Source: Hyphomonas pacifica (lineage in GTDB: Bacteria > Pseudomonadota > Alphaproteobacteria > Caulobacterales > Hyphomonadaceae). From it: DNA of 64,000 nucleotides. A program made the translations under genes and the position numbers. How positions within the stretch are numbered: the first letter of the stretch is position 1; each line of letters starts with the position of its first letter. Shown here piece by piece: positions 27,222 through 34,486 of this stretch. A model generated the notes under the pieces. It saw only the letters and a list, made by a program, of their open reading frames with translations, had not been told where the DNA came from and did no database searches. Location: contig NZ_AWFA01000006.1 of assembly GCF_000682675.1 (NCBI RefSeq), forward strand, positions 1 to 64,000, in the 5' to 3' direction.

Positions 27222-27253
27222 AAAAACCGCCCCGGAGATGATCTCCGGAGCGG
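27222..27253 (-). terminator. Rho-independent terminator of the DUF736 gene
   Basis: On the minus strand a 12-pair stem (CCGCTCCGGAGAT against its complement, one mismatch) is followed directly by TTTTT. It lies 24 bp after the DUF736 stop and separates that transcript from the DUF2285 gene. Confidence 0.85.
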
Positions 27254-27276
27254 CTCATTGGCGATGGATATGATCC

Positions 27277-27600
27277 CTAATCCCGCGGGTTCCAGAGGAT
27301 CACGTGGCGGCCCTTCTTGCCTTTCACGGGGGCGAGGTTCGCGTAGATCTTGCGCGGGCCGATCTGCGGGTCTGCGAGGGTGATCGAGACATATTCGCGA
27401 CCTGAAGCTTTGGCTTTTCTGAGCCATCCGCCGCCGATCTCGGTCGAGGTTTCACCGGCGAAGATGCGGTAGTCGGGCTGTCCTTCGGCGGCTTTCTCCG
27501 CGTTCTTCTCGATGCGGATGGCGGCGGTGAGGTTCATCATTGCAAGAGCGCCTTCGAAGCCGGTCTTGGTTTCGCTGACATATCCGAGTGCGTTGGCCAT
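27277..27600 (-). CDS. DUF736 family protein
   Basis: This 107-aa protein matches DUF736, a small family (FEGALAMMNLTAAIRIEKN ... GWLRKAKASGREYVSITLADP) that is almost always present in alphaproteobacterial Trb-type ICEs and plasmids. The function is not known. It has its own terminator downstream and a long hairpin-rich leader upstream, which suggests a separate, possibly highly expressed, transcript. Confidence 0.9.
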   Translation of the reverse strand: MANALGYVSETKTGFEGALAMMNLTAAIRIEKNAEKAAEGQPDYRIFAGETSTEIGGGWLRKAKASGREYVSITLADPQIGPRKIYANLAPVKGKKGRHVILWNPRD

Positions 27601-27726
27601 GGTGTGGTTCCTTTCGTTTCTGATCGTGTCCCGGGGACCCCTTGTCCCCGTCGACGCCGGACCGCTCGGGCGGCGCTGGGCGGGCCTGAACCGCTTGCGG
27701 GCGAAACGAAGTGGAGCACCGGCCCG

Positions 27727-27779
27727 GCGAAGAATTTTGCTGGGCGAGGAGCCGCAAAGCGGCGGGGAAAATTCTTCGC
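27727..27779. repeat. Nested inverted repeat
   Basis: Perfect 12-bp arms GCGAAGAATTTT (27727-27738) and AAAATTCTTCGC (27768-27779) enclose a second small hairpin GCCGC-AAA-GCGGC (27751-27763). The outer arms are AT-rich in a GC-rich setting. The structure may be a protein-binding site (parS-like), an oriT part or an RNA structure in the DUF736 leader. Confidence 0.65.
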
Positions 27780-27994
27780 AAGGGCTGGTTTCAAGGCCCG
27801 ACAGGCGTCGTCCAGGTCACACGGCATGAGACGGGAACAAGGGGTTCGCAGCGCATCGTTGGAAACGGATGGAGCCAGTCTGGCCGACATTTCGGAAGGC
27901 CCAGCGAGACCCAAAGACGGGGCGATTTTTTTCGGCGCGGTTCAATCAATGAACCCTCTGCCTGCGCCCATGCTGCATCAATCAGTGCGCGGAA

Positions 27995-28023
27995 AGCCGC
28001 CCGGCGACTGTCACCGGGCGGCT
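27995..28023 (-). terminator. Hairpin after the ParB-like gene
   Basis: A 10-bp perfect stem AGCCGCCCGG/CCGGGCGGCT lies about 32 bp after the ParB-like stop. On the minus strand it is followed only by TTCC, so it is a weak terminator at best. Confidence 0.4.
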
Positions 28024-28054
28024 CCGTCATCCGCCTGACAAGGAGACTGAAAGG

Positions 28055-29830
28055 TCAGGCGGCGTGTGGCTGATCGAAGGCTTGCGTCGCGGCCCCATCA
28101 ATGTGTTCGCCGCGCCCTTCAAACAGTTCCGCAACCCGCGCCCAGGCATCGGCGGGCGGGGACCCTGCACACTCGACAAGGCGGGTTGGCGGCGTCTGCA
28201 TCCATGCGGGACGCCAGTCGGGATTAGGCTCGCATCCATGGCCGTTTATCCGGTTGCCGATAATCTGCTTCTGGACCTTGGCGGTGTCGCCAGCGCAGCT
28301 TTCCGCGAGCGAGGTCGATCCAATATCGGCAACCATGGCATTGATGGCCCGCTTATCGCGAAGCAGATCGAAGAAGGCTGCGTCCGGTTTCCAGTAGGCA
28401 GGCAAATCCGTCTCGCAGACATGCAGGACAGCTTCCGCAATCGGACCGCCTGCTTCGAGCGTTTGCGCCATGGTGAAGGCCAGAACCTCCATAACTTCCT
28501 CGTCCGACATGGCGAGCAAGGCGGCAAAGAGTTCGCAAAGGCGGTAGGCGTCTGTGTTGCGCCGCGCCTCTCCGCGCACACCCAGCGCCTCGAACAGGGA
28601 AGCGACATAGGCGCGTCTTTCTTCCATCTCGGCGGCGGCTTTCGATGCTTCAAGGCTCGTCCGCGTGTCCGGTTTCTTCGTCCGGCACTCATGCGCGCGA
28701 ATGTCCCACAAGGCGCTTCCAGTCATCGCATGGGCGACCATCAGGCGCAGCGCGATGGCGGGCTGCGTAGCGAGGCTCGCCTGAGCCGCGCCATGGCGGT
28801 GCAGAAGGATGTATTCCGCCAGCGGTCCGGACATTTCGGGTTTGACGGGCGCGGCGGGCGTATCTTTCTGACCAGACTTTGCCTTCTCCTGCCGCCGCGC
28901 CTCGGCCTGTGAGATATAGCCCTCGTGGAAGGTCACGGTGCCGTCATGGCGAAGCTCGACATAGACCTTGCCGCCTTGTTTCTTCGTTCGGCTCTGGTGG
29001 TCCCAGCGATGGAAAAACGCGCCGCGCTCAAGGCAGATGACGTCTTTCCAGCCATCGGCGATATAGGCTTCGACGCGCTGGGCCACGGTGGCGGACTGCG
29101 CTTTCCAGAAGGTTTCGGGATCGGCGAACACGCCATGCTCGCCAAACAGGTCGGCGGTGATCTGACCTTCATAGTCGGCGATGTCGAACAGCGCCTTGTC
29201 GGTGGTGATGACCGTCCCGCCGGTGATCCATGCCTTGCAGTTCCGGCCACGTGGCGCGCGTTCGTCCTCGCTTTCATAGAGGCGCAGCCATTCAGCCTGC
29301 TGGTCCTCGGTGGCGAGCGTCAGGGCGCGGATCGTCTCGCGGTCGATCTCCTCCTCGGCATAGAGTTTGCGGATCGGTTCACTGAGCGAAGCCAGCGCCA
29401 GAACGCGCCGCACCAGAAGCTCGGTGACGCCAAAGAAAGCGGCGATCTCGTCGACGCTGCGGCCTTCATCGTGCAAGCGCTTGAAGGCGGTGTACTGCTC
29501 CATTTCCGAGGCTGGCAGGCGTCCGACATTCTCGATGACGGAGGCGGCGATTGCGCTGGCCGCGTCTTCCTCGGCCATGATCGCGCAGGGGACAAGCGGG
29601 GTTTCACCCGTCTCCTTCTCGATCTCTTTCAGGGCGAAATAGCGCCGCCGTCCGGCGACGACGCCATAATGATCGCCTTCCTTGCGCACCAAGAGCGTCT
29701 GGCGGATTCCGCTCTCGCGGATGGATGGCAGGATGTCGGACACGTCCGGCTTCTTGCGACTGTGGCGCATGTTGAGTCTGGAAATCCGAAGCTCGGACAG
29801 GGGGATGGTTTTGAGAATGGGCTGGGACAT
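28055..29830 (-). CDS. ParB/RepB/Spo0J-family protein of the ICE
   Basis: The 591-aa protein has an N-terminal ParB domain (about residues 1-110, SELRISRLNMRHSR ... VVAGRRRYFALKEIE ... IAASVIENVGRLPASEMEQY), then an HTH (DEIAAFFGVTELLVRRVLAL) and a long C-terminal part without a recognised domain. Such large ParB-like proteins are common in alphaproteobacterial ICEs and plasmids and may help stability or regulation; no ParA gene is next to it. The ATG at 29830 is preceded by AAGGAGCCAGATC, a strong ribosome site repeated exactly before the small gene at 31638. Confidence 0.88.
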   Translation of the reverse strand: MSQPILKTIPLSELRISRLNMRHSRKKPDVSDILPSIRESGIRQTLLVRKEGDHYGVVAGRRRYFALKEIEKETGETPLVPCAIMAEEDAASAIAASVIENVGRLPASEMEQYTAFKRLHDEGRSVDEIAAFFGVTELLVRRVLALASLSEPIRKLYAEEEIDRETIRALTLATEDQQAEWLRLYESEDERAPRGRNCKAWITGGTVITTDKALFDIADYEGQITADLFGEHGVFADPETFWKAQSATVAQRVEAYIADGWKDVICLERGAFFHRWDHQSRTKKQGGKVYVELRHDGTVTFHEGYISQAEARRQEKAKSGQKDTPAAPVKPEMSGPLAEYILLHRHGAAQASLATQPAIALRLMVAHAMTGSALWDIRAHECRTKKPDTRTSLEASKAAAEMEERRAYVASLFEALGVRGEARRNTDAYRLCELFAALLAMSDEEVMEVLAFTMAQTLEAGGPIAEAVLHVCETDLPAYWKPDAAFFDLLRDKRAINAMVADIGSTSLAESCAGDTAKVQKQIIGNRINGHGCEPNPDWRPAWMQTPPTRLVECAGSPPADAWARVAELFEGRGEHIDGAATQAFDQPHAA

Positions 29831-29878
29831 GATCTGGCTCCTTGTTGATTGATTGGCTTTGAGATTGGGGGCGCGCCG

Positions 29879-30355
29879 TCAGGCGCGCGCCCCGCTGGTT
29901 TCCAGCGCCGCGCAAAAGCGTCGGGCGGCGGCGCGTCCTGCGTCCAGCGCCTCAGGCAGAAGCTCCTGCGCGACCTCGGTGAGGTAAGCGTTGTCGCTGT
30001 CGGGATAGTTGGCTTCGATCCCGAACAAGGCCGCTGCGTTTCGCTCAAGCGTCACGCCTTCGAGCGTCACGGACAGAACGATCCCGCAATAGAACCATTC
30101 ATCCTTGCGCCATGCCTGCATGACGGCTTCGGCCTTGGCCTGCGCCTCGGCGAAGCGTTGCCGGTGGTTCGGGCCGGGACCAATGAATCCAGGCGCGTCC
30201 TTGTAGAGCGAAGGCCAGAATCCGTCCTGGCGCTCATCCGGTGCGTCGGGGCAATCATCGCGTACGATCCGCGCGATGACCTCGAAGCCTGCAACCTCGC
30301 AAGAGATGCTGTCGCCTTCGCAAACGAAGGGCTGGAAGCGTTCCGTGAACGTCAT
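29879..30355 (-). CDS. Conserved ICE hypothetical protein, 158 aa
   Basis: I do not recognise a named domain. The protein (MTFTERFQPFVCEGDSIS..., with DAPDERQDGFWPSL and WRKDEWFYCGI) resembles proteins repeatedly seen next to ParB-like and ArdA genes in alphaproteobacterial ICEs. It is acidic and soluble. The ATG at 30355 overlaps the stop of the upstream 70-aa gene by 4 bp, which decides the start. It is the last gene of the ardA operon; the ParB-like gene follows 48 bp later. Confidence 0.75.
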   Translation of the reverse strand: MTFTERFQPFVCEGDSISCEVAGFEVIARIVRDDCPDAPDERQDGFWPSLYKDAPGFIGPGPNHRQRFAEAQAKAEAVMQAWRKDEWFYCGIVLSVTLEGVTLERNAAALFGIEANYPDSDNAYLTEVAQELLPEALDAGRAAARRFCAALETSGARA

Positions 30356-30564
30356 TGCGCGCCCTCCTTGAAGAGTCCGGCAATGGCGATCCAGTGAGGA
30401 CCATAGACAGCATGTTCGCCGCATTCATCGCAGCGATAGGCGCTGGCATCGGGTTCGCAGCATCCGCGCGGGGCGCGGCAGGCAAGGCAGAAGCCTTCCT
30501 GCCAGTCGTCGGCCTGCTCAAGTTCTTCCACGGTGAAGCGATAGCGGGTGGTTTCGGGAGTCAT
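30352..30564 (-). CDS. Small zinc-ribbon-like protein, 70 aa
   Basis: The protein has two cysteine pairs, CLAC and CDEC, with an extra CC, spaced as in small zinc ribbons. It overlaps both neighbours by 4 bp (ATGA at each end), so it is translated together with them. No specific function is known to me; accessory ICE gene. Confidence 0.72.
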   Translation of the reverse strand: MTPETTRYRFTVEELEQADDWQEGFCLACRAPRGCCEPDASAYRCDECGEHAVYGPHWIAIAGLFKEGAQ

Positions 30565-30731
30565 GCGAAATCCTCCCCGTCTTCAATGTCCAGCGGCTGT
30601 GCCAGCGGATTGATGAAAACCTGCCAAGCGTCGGCGCAAAGGGCGGCATGCCATTTGAGCGCATCGGCGGCATTTGCCGCCAGATGGCTCTTGGCTGATC
30701 CGTCGCCATAAAGGGCGGTGACGAGAAACAT
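30561..30731 (-). CDS. Small hypothetical protein, 56 aa
   Basis: The ATG at 30731 is preceded by GGGAGGACGG, 15 bp after the ardA stop, and the stop overlaps the next start by 4 bp. The product (MFLVTALYGDGSAKSHLAAN...) contains a short AADALKWHAAL helix. Function unknown. Operon placement and ribosome site support that it is real although it is short. Confidence 0.7.
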   Translation of the reverse strand: MFLVTALYGDGSAKSHLAANAADALKWHAALCADAWQVFINPLAQPLDIEDGEDFA

Positions 30732-30745
30732 GGTTCCGTCCTCCC

Positions 30746-31309
30746 TTATCGCGACCAAAAGACATGGACTTCGTCGAAGCCCGTCTGGAACACCATGATC
30801 TCGCCATTCAGCGCCATGTCGCGGGCAAGCGCGTGCCAGTCGATGTAATAGCGAAGCGACTCCGGAATCTCGGTGCCGGTGTCCTCGTGCAGGCTCTCGG
30901 CGAAGTCTGCCGCGCTGCGATATTCGCCCGCGTATTCGTCGAAGGCGGCGCGGGCCTCGGCGAGGTCGTCGCCGAAATGGCTCAATACCTTGCCGCCAAG
31001 CTCGCCATGTTCCTCGATGAAATCGGCCAGCTCGCAAACGGTTTCGAATGAGGCGTATTCGGACAGGTTCGCGCCCTCGAAGCCTTCGTAATCGTGGATC
31101 GCGTGCTCTTCCGAATCCGGTTCCGGCGATGCCGCCAGCATGGCGCGAACCTGTTCCCAAATCTCGTCAGGGGTGGTCGCGTCGATCCATCGCCCGTGCA
31201 GGCAGCCATTATTGTAGGCTGCAAGGCAGGCCACATAGATTCGGGGTCTCGCCGCTCGCGCGGGTGCGGGCGTTGCCGCGTGTGCGTGAATGCAAATCTG
31301 GTCAGTCAT
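30746..31309 (-). CDS. ardA: ArdA antirestriction protein
   Basis: This 187-aa acidic protein (RIYVACLAAYNNGCLHGRWID, then LGGKVLSHFGDDLAEARAAFDEYAG and a C-terminal FDEVHVFW) matches ArdA, which mimics B-form DNA and blocks type I restriction enzymes in a recipient during conjugation. AAGGAG precedes the ATG at 31309. It heads the leftward operon with three small genes. Its presence on the same ICE as a methyltransferase-based defence cluster is notable, since ArdA could interact with it. Confidence 0.92.
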   Translation of the reverse strand: MTDQICIHAHAATPAPARAARPRIYVACLAAYNNGCLHGRWIDATTPDEIWEQVRAMLAASPEPDSEEHAIHDYEGFEGANLSEYASFETVCELADFIEEHGELGGKVLSHFGDDLAEARAAFDEYAGEYRSAADFAESLHEDTGTEIPESLRYYIDWHALARDMALNGEIMVFQTGFDEVHVFWSR

Positions 31310-31390
31310 GTCAGTCTCCTTCCCCGCCCGCGTTCTTTTCCCGACAGTCGGGTGGGCGGCGAGGAGGTGCTCAGCCGGAGCGCATCAGGG

Positions 31391-31467
31391 CGCCGCGCAA
31401 GGGGAAGCTGTAGGTATGACGCCTGAAGACGATCAGAGATGACAAAGTCCCGCCCCCTTGCGCGGCG
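31391..31467. repeat. 14-bp inverted repeat upstream of ardA
   Basis: Perfect arms CGCCGCGCAAGGGG (31391-31404) and CCCCTTGCGCGGCG (31454-31467) are separated by 49 bp. The repeat lies between the ardA start and the small gene at 31638 and is not explained by coding sequence. It could be an operator, part of an oriT or a folded leader. Confidence 0.6.
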
Positions 31468-31637
31468 ACCGCGCTCTGGCAGACGCACCGTCCGCCCACC
31501 TGACTGATGGGAAAAGATATTGAGGCGGAGGGAGGCTGGGGTGGCCGGGTCTGAACACTGATCCAATCGGGCGAGTGGCCCGAAACTTGCTCGCGCTTCA
31601 GTTGAGCCGTCGAGGAGCCGGGGAAAGGAGCCAGATC

Positions 31638-31877
31638 ATGTGTTGTCCGAATGAAGTGTGTATGAGTACGCGCGTCCGAGCGCTGAGAGATGCGGAACGG
31701 TCGCGGGTGAAGCGTATGCCGGCCCACGATCCTGATGTTGAGTTTGATGCTCTGATGATCTGCGACGATTGCGGCACCGCCTTTGTGGAGGGGCGACTCC
31801 TCGACGTGTTTCCGCTTATTGTATCGCTTGGGTCTTTGAATCCCCGCGCAAAGAGTCTTTCGCTGGTGAAATTCTGA
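31638..31877 (+). CDS. Small cysteine-rich protein, 79 aa
   Basis: A frame with ATG at 31638 and an excellent ribosome site, identical over 16 bases (AAGGAGCCAGATCATG) to that of the ParB-like gene. The product has CC, then ICDDCGTAFVEGRLLD in the middle, suggesting a metal site. No family recognised. It is the only rightward gene in this end of the ICE. The ribosome site is the main support. Confidence 0.5.
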   Translation: MCCPNEVCMSTRVRALRDAERSRVKRMPAHDPDVEFDALMICDDCGTAFVEGRLLDVFPLIVSLGSLNPRAKSLSLVKF

Positions 31878-32164
31878 GATCAAAGCTGCGACCCCTCTGG
31901 CGCCAGCCAGTGGGAAGCGCAGCGTAGGCCCCGCCGGCGAGTCCCAGCGACCTGTCTGGTAAGACTAGGGACGTCCCTGAACTGAGCCTCGCCGGGCCGG
32001 TCGGCGCAAGACGGTTCCTGCTGCTCCGGTCAGAGCGCCGGGCGCAAGGTCGGCGATCCGGCCGGACCGCCAAGATGCTCTTAGGCGGCAGACTCCGCCG
32101 GGCGAAGTGCTCCGCGCGATGAGCGCGGACGGGGCTAAAAACGATTTTGAAGAAGCGAACGAGA
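31878..32164. ncRNA. Structured noncoding region near the ICE end
   Basis: No gene fits. Nested complementary segments are present: CCGGCGAG (31934-31941) pairs with CTCGCCGG (31988-31995), enclosing GTCCC (31941-31945) with GGGAC (31968-31972) and GTCT-GGTA-AGAC (31954-31965). Further hairpins are GGCGG/CCGCC near 32080-32100 and TCCGCGC-GATGA-GCGCGGA near 32108-32126. This may be a structured RNA, an oriT or recombination accessory sites. The strand is not determined. Confidence 0.4.
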
Positions 32165-32241
32165 TGGCGGTCCCTACAGGATTCGAACCTGTGACCTCTA
32201 CCTTCGGAGGGTAGCGCTCTATCCAGCTGAGCTAAGGAACC
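32165..32241 (-). tRNA. tRNA-Arg(CCG) carried by the ICE
   Basis: A complete 77-nt cloverleaf on the minus strand: acceptor GGTTCCT/AGGGACC (one G-U pair), D arm, anticodon arm CTACC-CTCCGAA-GGTAG with anticodon CCG, T arm ACAGG-TTCGAAT-CCTGT, discriminator G and an encoded CCA. It lies inside the ICE, about 180 bp from the interrupted host copy, and its stem sequences differ from that copy, so it is a distinct gene that can supply the lost tRNA. Confidence 0.95.
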
Positions 32242-32420
32242 TTTGACTCTCGTTTAAGGCCAAATCCGGTTTGCGGCCAGTTCGTAATCACACAGCTTGC
32301 GAGACCTTGCGGAAATCCGTGCTGACATGGTGCTGACTCAAAAGCGGGTCGAAAAGTGTGGCCTTAGATAACTCCTTGTAATTCTTTTATATTTTTAGCT
32401 CAAACAGATAAAGGTTGCGT

Positions 32421-32461
32421 CCTTCGGAGGGCAGCGCTCTATCCAGCTGAGCTATGGGTGC
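32421..32461 (-). pseudogene. 5' half of host tRNA-Arg(CCG); ICE attachment junction
   Basis: On the minus strand the first 41 nt of a tRNA-Arg(CCG) are present (acceptor GCACCCA, D arm, anticodon stem CTGCC and loop CTCCGAA, then GG), after which the sequence changes to unrelated CGCAACC instead of the 3' half. The break in the 3' side of the anticodon stem marks the ICE-chromosome junction. The 3' half should lie at the other end of the ICE, left of the window. It matches the ICE tRNA in 31 of 32 positions over the anticodon and D arms. Confidence 0.85.
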
Positions 32462-32594
32462 TGAACCGTGTCTCGTCTTTAGGGCAAGCTGGCGGACCGT
32501 GCAACGCCAGAGTGCGGTTTGTACAGAGTGGGCGATTTGCTTGCCGGGGCAGGTAGGCTAGGTCTGTCAAAGACAATCATTTCAGGAGCTGTTC

Positions 32595-33614
32595 ATGCGC
32601 GTGTTTTCAAGATGTCTGACGGGGCTTGCGACCTGTACATTCCTGGCCTTGGCGGCGTGCGGGCAAGGCGATGCGCCCGCCGCTGAGAAACAGGCCGCCT
32701 CTGTGGCTGAGGCACAGGAAGCGGCCGCGAGGGCCGAAGCGCTCGAGACGCAGAAAGCCGCTTATGAAGCCGCGCTGGCAGAGGCGAAAGCGTCCCGAGG
32801 CACTGGCGAACCAGCGCTCTGGAGTCTGCGGGATGAAGACACAACGCTCTACATCATGGGCACCGTGCACCTCCTGCGACCGGATCTTGAATGGCGCAGC
32901 GATGCCATCGATACGGCGCTGGAAGAGGCCGATACAGTGGTCTTCGAGGCCGATGTCACCAGCCAGCAGGCTAAGTCAGAAATGATGCGCTTCATTTCCA
33001 GCAAGGGCATGTTCACAGATGGGCGCCAGCTGACCAGCCTGTTGAGCGATCTCGAGAAGGCTGAGTTGCAGAAAGCGCTGGATCACCTCGGCCTGCCGCT
33101 GGGGGCGATCCAGCCGATGAAGCCGTGGTGGGCGGCGGTAAACCTCTCCGTCATGCAGATCCAGCAGGAGGGCTTTGATCCGAATTCCGGCGTCGAGAAA
33201 GTCATTGAGGCTGAGGCTTTGGCTGACGGAAAATCCTTTGCCTATCTGGAAACAATCGACGAACAGCTTGGCCGTCTGGCTGGTATGCCGGATGACGAGC
33301 AGGTCGATTTCCTGATCGGCTCGACTGAGTCCATCAAAGAGGGCGCAGATGTGCTTGATGTGCTGGTATCGGAATGGGTGGACGGGGATGTGCATGGCAT
33401 TGGCCTGTTGATGGCCAATCCCGACATGATCGGGTCGGATGAGGTATATGACGCGCTTCTCAAGTCGCGCAATGAAGACTGGGTAGGCAAGATTAAGGCA
33501 ATGCTGGATGAGCCTGGCACGCGGCTGATTGCCGTCGGGGCTGGACACCTGGCCGGCGAGGACAGCGTCATCGAATTGCTGGAGCAGGAAGGTTATGAAG
33601 TCTCCGGGCCGTAA
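32595..33614 (+). CDS. TraB/GumN family lipoprotein
   Basis: The 339-aa product starts with a lipoprotein signal peptide ending in LAAC (about residue 22), followed by an alanine- and glutamate-rich linker and a TraB/GumN domain with the conserved GTVHLL (about residues 88-93) and a C-terminal VGAGHLAGED. This fold is thought to be a metal-dependent peptidase-like hydrolase; the substrate is unknown. CAGGAG precedes the ATG. It is the first chromosomal gene right of the ICE junction. Confidence 0.87.
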   Translation: MRVFSRCLTGLATCTFLALAACGQGDAPAAEKQAASVAEAQEAAARAEALETQKAAYEAALAEAKASRGTGEPALWSLRDEDTTLYIMGTVHLLRPDLEWRSDAIDTALEEADTVVFEADVTSQQAKSEMMRFISSKGMFTDGRQLTSLLSDLEKAELQKALDHLGLPLGAIQPMKPWWAAVNLSVMQIQQEGFDPNSGVEKVIEAEALADGKSFAYLETIDEQLGRLAGMPDDEQVDFLIGSTESIKEGADVLDVLVSEWVDGDVHGIGLLMANPDMIGSDEVYDALLKSRNEDWVGKIKAMLDEPGTRLIAVGAGHLAGEDSVIELLEQEGYEVSGP

Positions 33615-33637
33615 GCCCGGCTTCCATTTCGTGCGTC

Positions 33638-34453
33638 TTATACCGTGTCGGCGGATCGCCGCAGGGCCAGCAGCGCCTGATCCAGAATTTCCTCACTTGC
33701 GCAGCAGACAATCTGGCCGCCCAGCTTCGGCGTGTTGCCGCGCCAATCGGTCGCAAGACCACCTGCACCACGTACGACAGGAATTAGCGCCGCCACGTCC
33801 CAAGCCTTAAGACAGCTCTCTGCCACCAGATCAATTGTACCCGCGGCGAGGCGCGCATAAGCATAAGCATCAAGGCCATAGCGCGCCAGGCGGGCTGTGG
33901 CGCGCAGATGCGTCCAGGCGCCCTGTTCGGCTGGATTAAGGATAAAGGGGTCTGTGGTAGAGATAACGGCGTGGCGAAGATCCTTGCAGTTCGACACGTT
34001 TAGCATCTCGGTCTGTCCGTCTTTCTGCATCGCGGCGCCACCGGGCCAGCCCAGATAGCGCTCACCTAGGACTGGCTGATCAATGACGCCTATCAAGGGA
34101 ACACCATCTCTATCGCAGAGCGCGATCAGCGTAGTCCAGGAAGGCAGGCCGGCCACGAAGGCGCGGGTGCCATCAATCGGGTCCAGCAGCCATGTCAGGC
34201 CATTGTCTGTTGGTTTTGAAGGAAATTCTTCTCCGGTGATGCCATAGGCCAGTCGCTCTGCTGCGATCAGGGCACGCATGGCCTCTTCTGCAGCCTGGTC
34301 AGCTACTGTTACGGGGTCGAAAGCAGACTGAGGTGGCGCCTTGTTGTCGACTGCCGTCAGCGCACGAAAATGCGGCCTGATCGCTGACCAGGCCGCGTCC
34401 GCAAGTTTGCCCGCAAAGGCAAGATCTTCATCAATGGAGAAAGAAGCAGTCAT
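33638..34453 (-). CDS. hisN: Inositol-monophosphatase-family phosphatase, histidinol-phosphatase (HisN) type
   Basis: The 271-aa enzyme has the metal-binding motifs of the family: GEEF (about residues 74-77), WLLDPIDGTRAFVAGLP (about 88-104) and a C-terminal KAWDVAALIPVVRGAGG. The GTRAFVAG wording and the length are those of HisN-type histidinol-phosphate phosphatases, which perform the dephosphorylation step of histidine synthesis, rather than SuhB. Other inositol-phosphatase activities cannot be excluded. It converges with the TraB/GumN gene and follows the XRE gene. Confidence 0.8.
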   Translation of the reverse strand: MTASFSIDEDLAFAGKLADAAWSAIRPHFRALTAVDNKAPPQSAFDPVTVADQAAEEAMRALIAAERLAYGITGEEFPSKPTDNGLTWLLDPIDGTRAFVAGLPSWTTLIALCDRDGVPLIGVIDQPVLGERYLGWPGGAAMQKDGQTEMLNVSNCKDLRHAVISTTDPFILNPAEQGAWTHLRATARLARYGLDAYAYARLAAGTIDLVAESCLKAWDVAALIPVVRGAGGLATDWRGNTPKLGGQIVCCASEEILDQALLALRRSADTV

Positions 34454-34486
34454 CCGGCCAGGGCTTGCCTTGCCCGGAGCCCAGCG

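Larger units (their letters stand above)
27601..28054. other. Gene-free hairpin-rich region between DUF736 and the ParB-like gene
   Basis: No convincing gene is present in these 454 bp. The region holds a 7-bp hairpin CGGGGAC/GTCCCCG at 27632-27650, a nested inverted repeat at 27727-27779 and a GC-rich hairpin at 27995-28023. It is probably the leader of the DUF736 gene plus a site for a DNA-binding protein such as the ParB-like product. Confidence 0.6.

Noticed and set aside
28925-29848. Long rightward open frame opposite the ParB-like gene
   Set aside because: The ParB frame has HTH and ParB motifs and a strong ribosome site; this one has none.
31371-31883. Leftward frame of 170 codons near the ICE end
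   Set aside because: Composition is not protein-like (many R, H, S, Q without a domain) and it covers the 14-bp inverted repeat. The rightward 79-aa frame has the better ribosome site.
32242-32420. Remnant of an integrase gene between the two tRNA-Arg sequences
   Set aside because: No open frame or recombinase motif is seen; the stretch is AT-rich and appears noncoding.
33638-34453. Assignment as SuhB (inositol monophosphatase)
   Set aside because: The GTRAFVAGLP wording and C-terminal pattern fit HisN-type phosphatases better, although the fold is shared.
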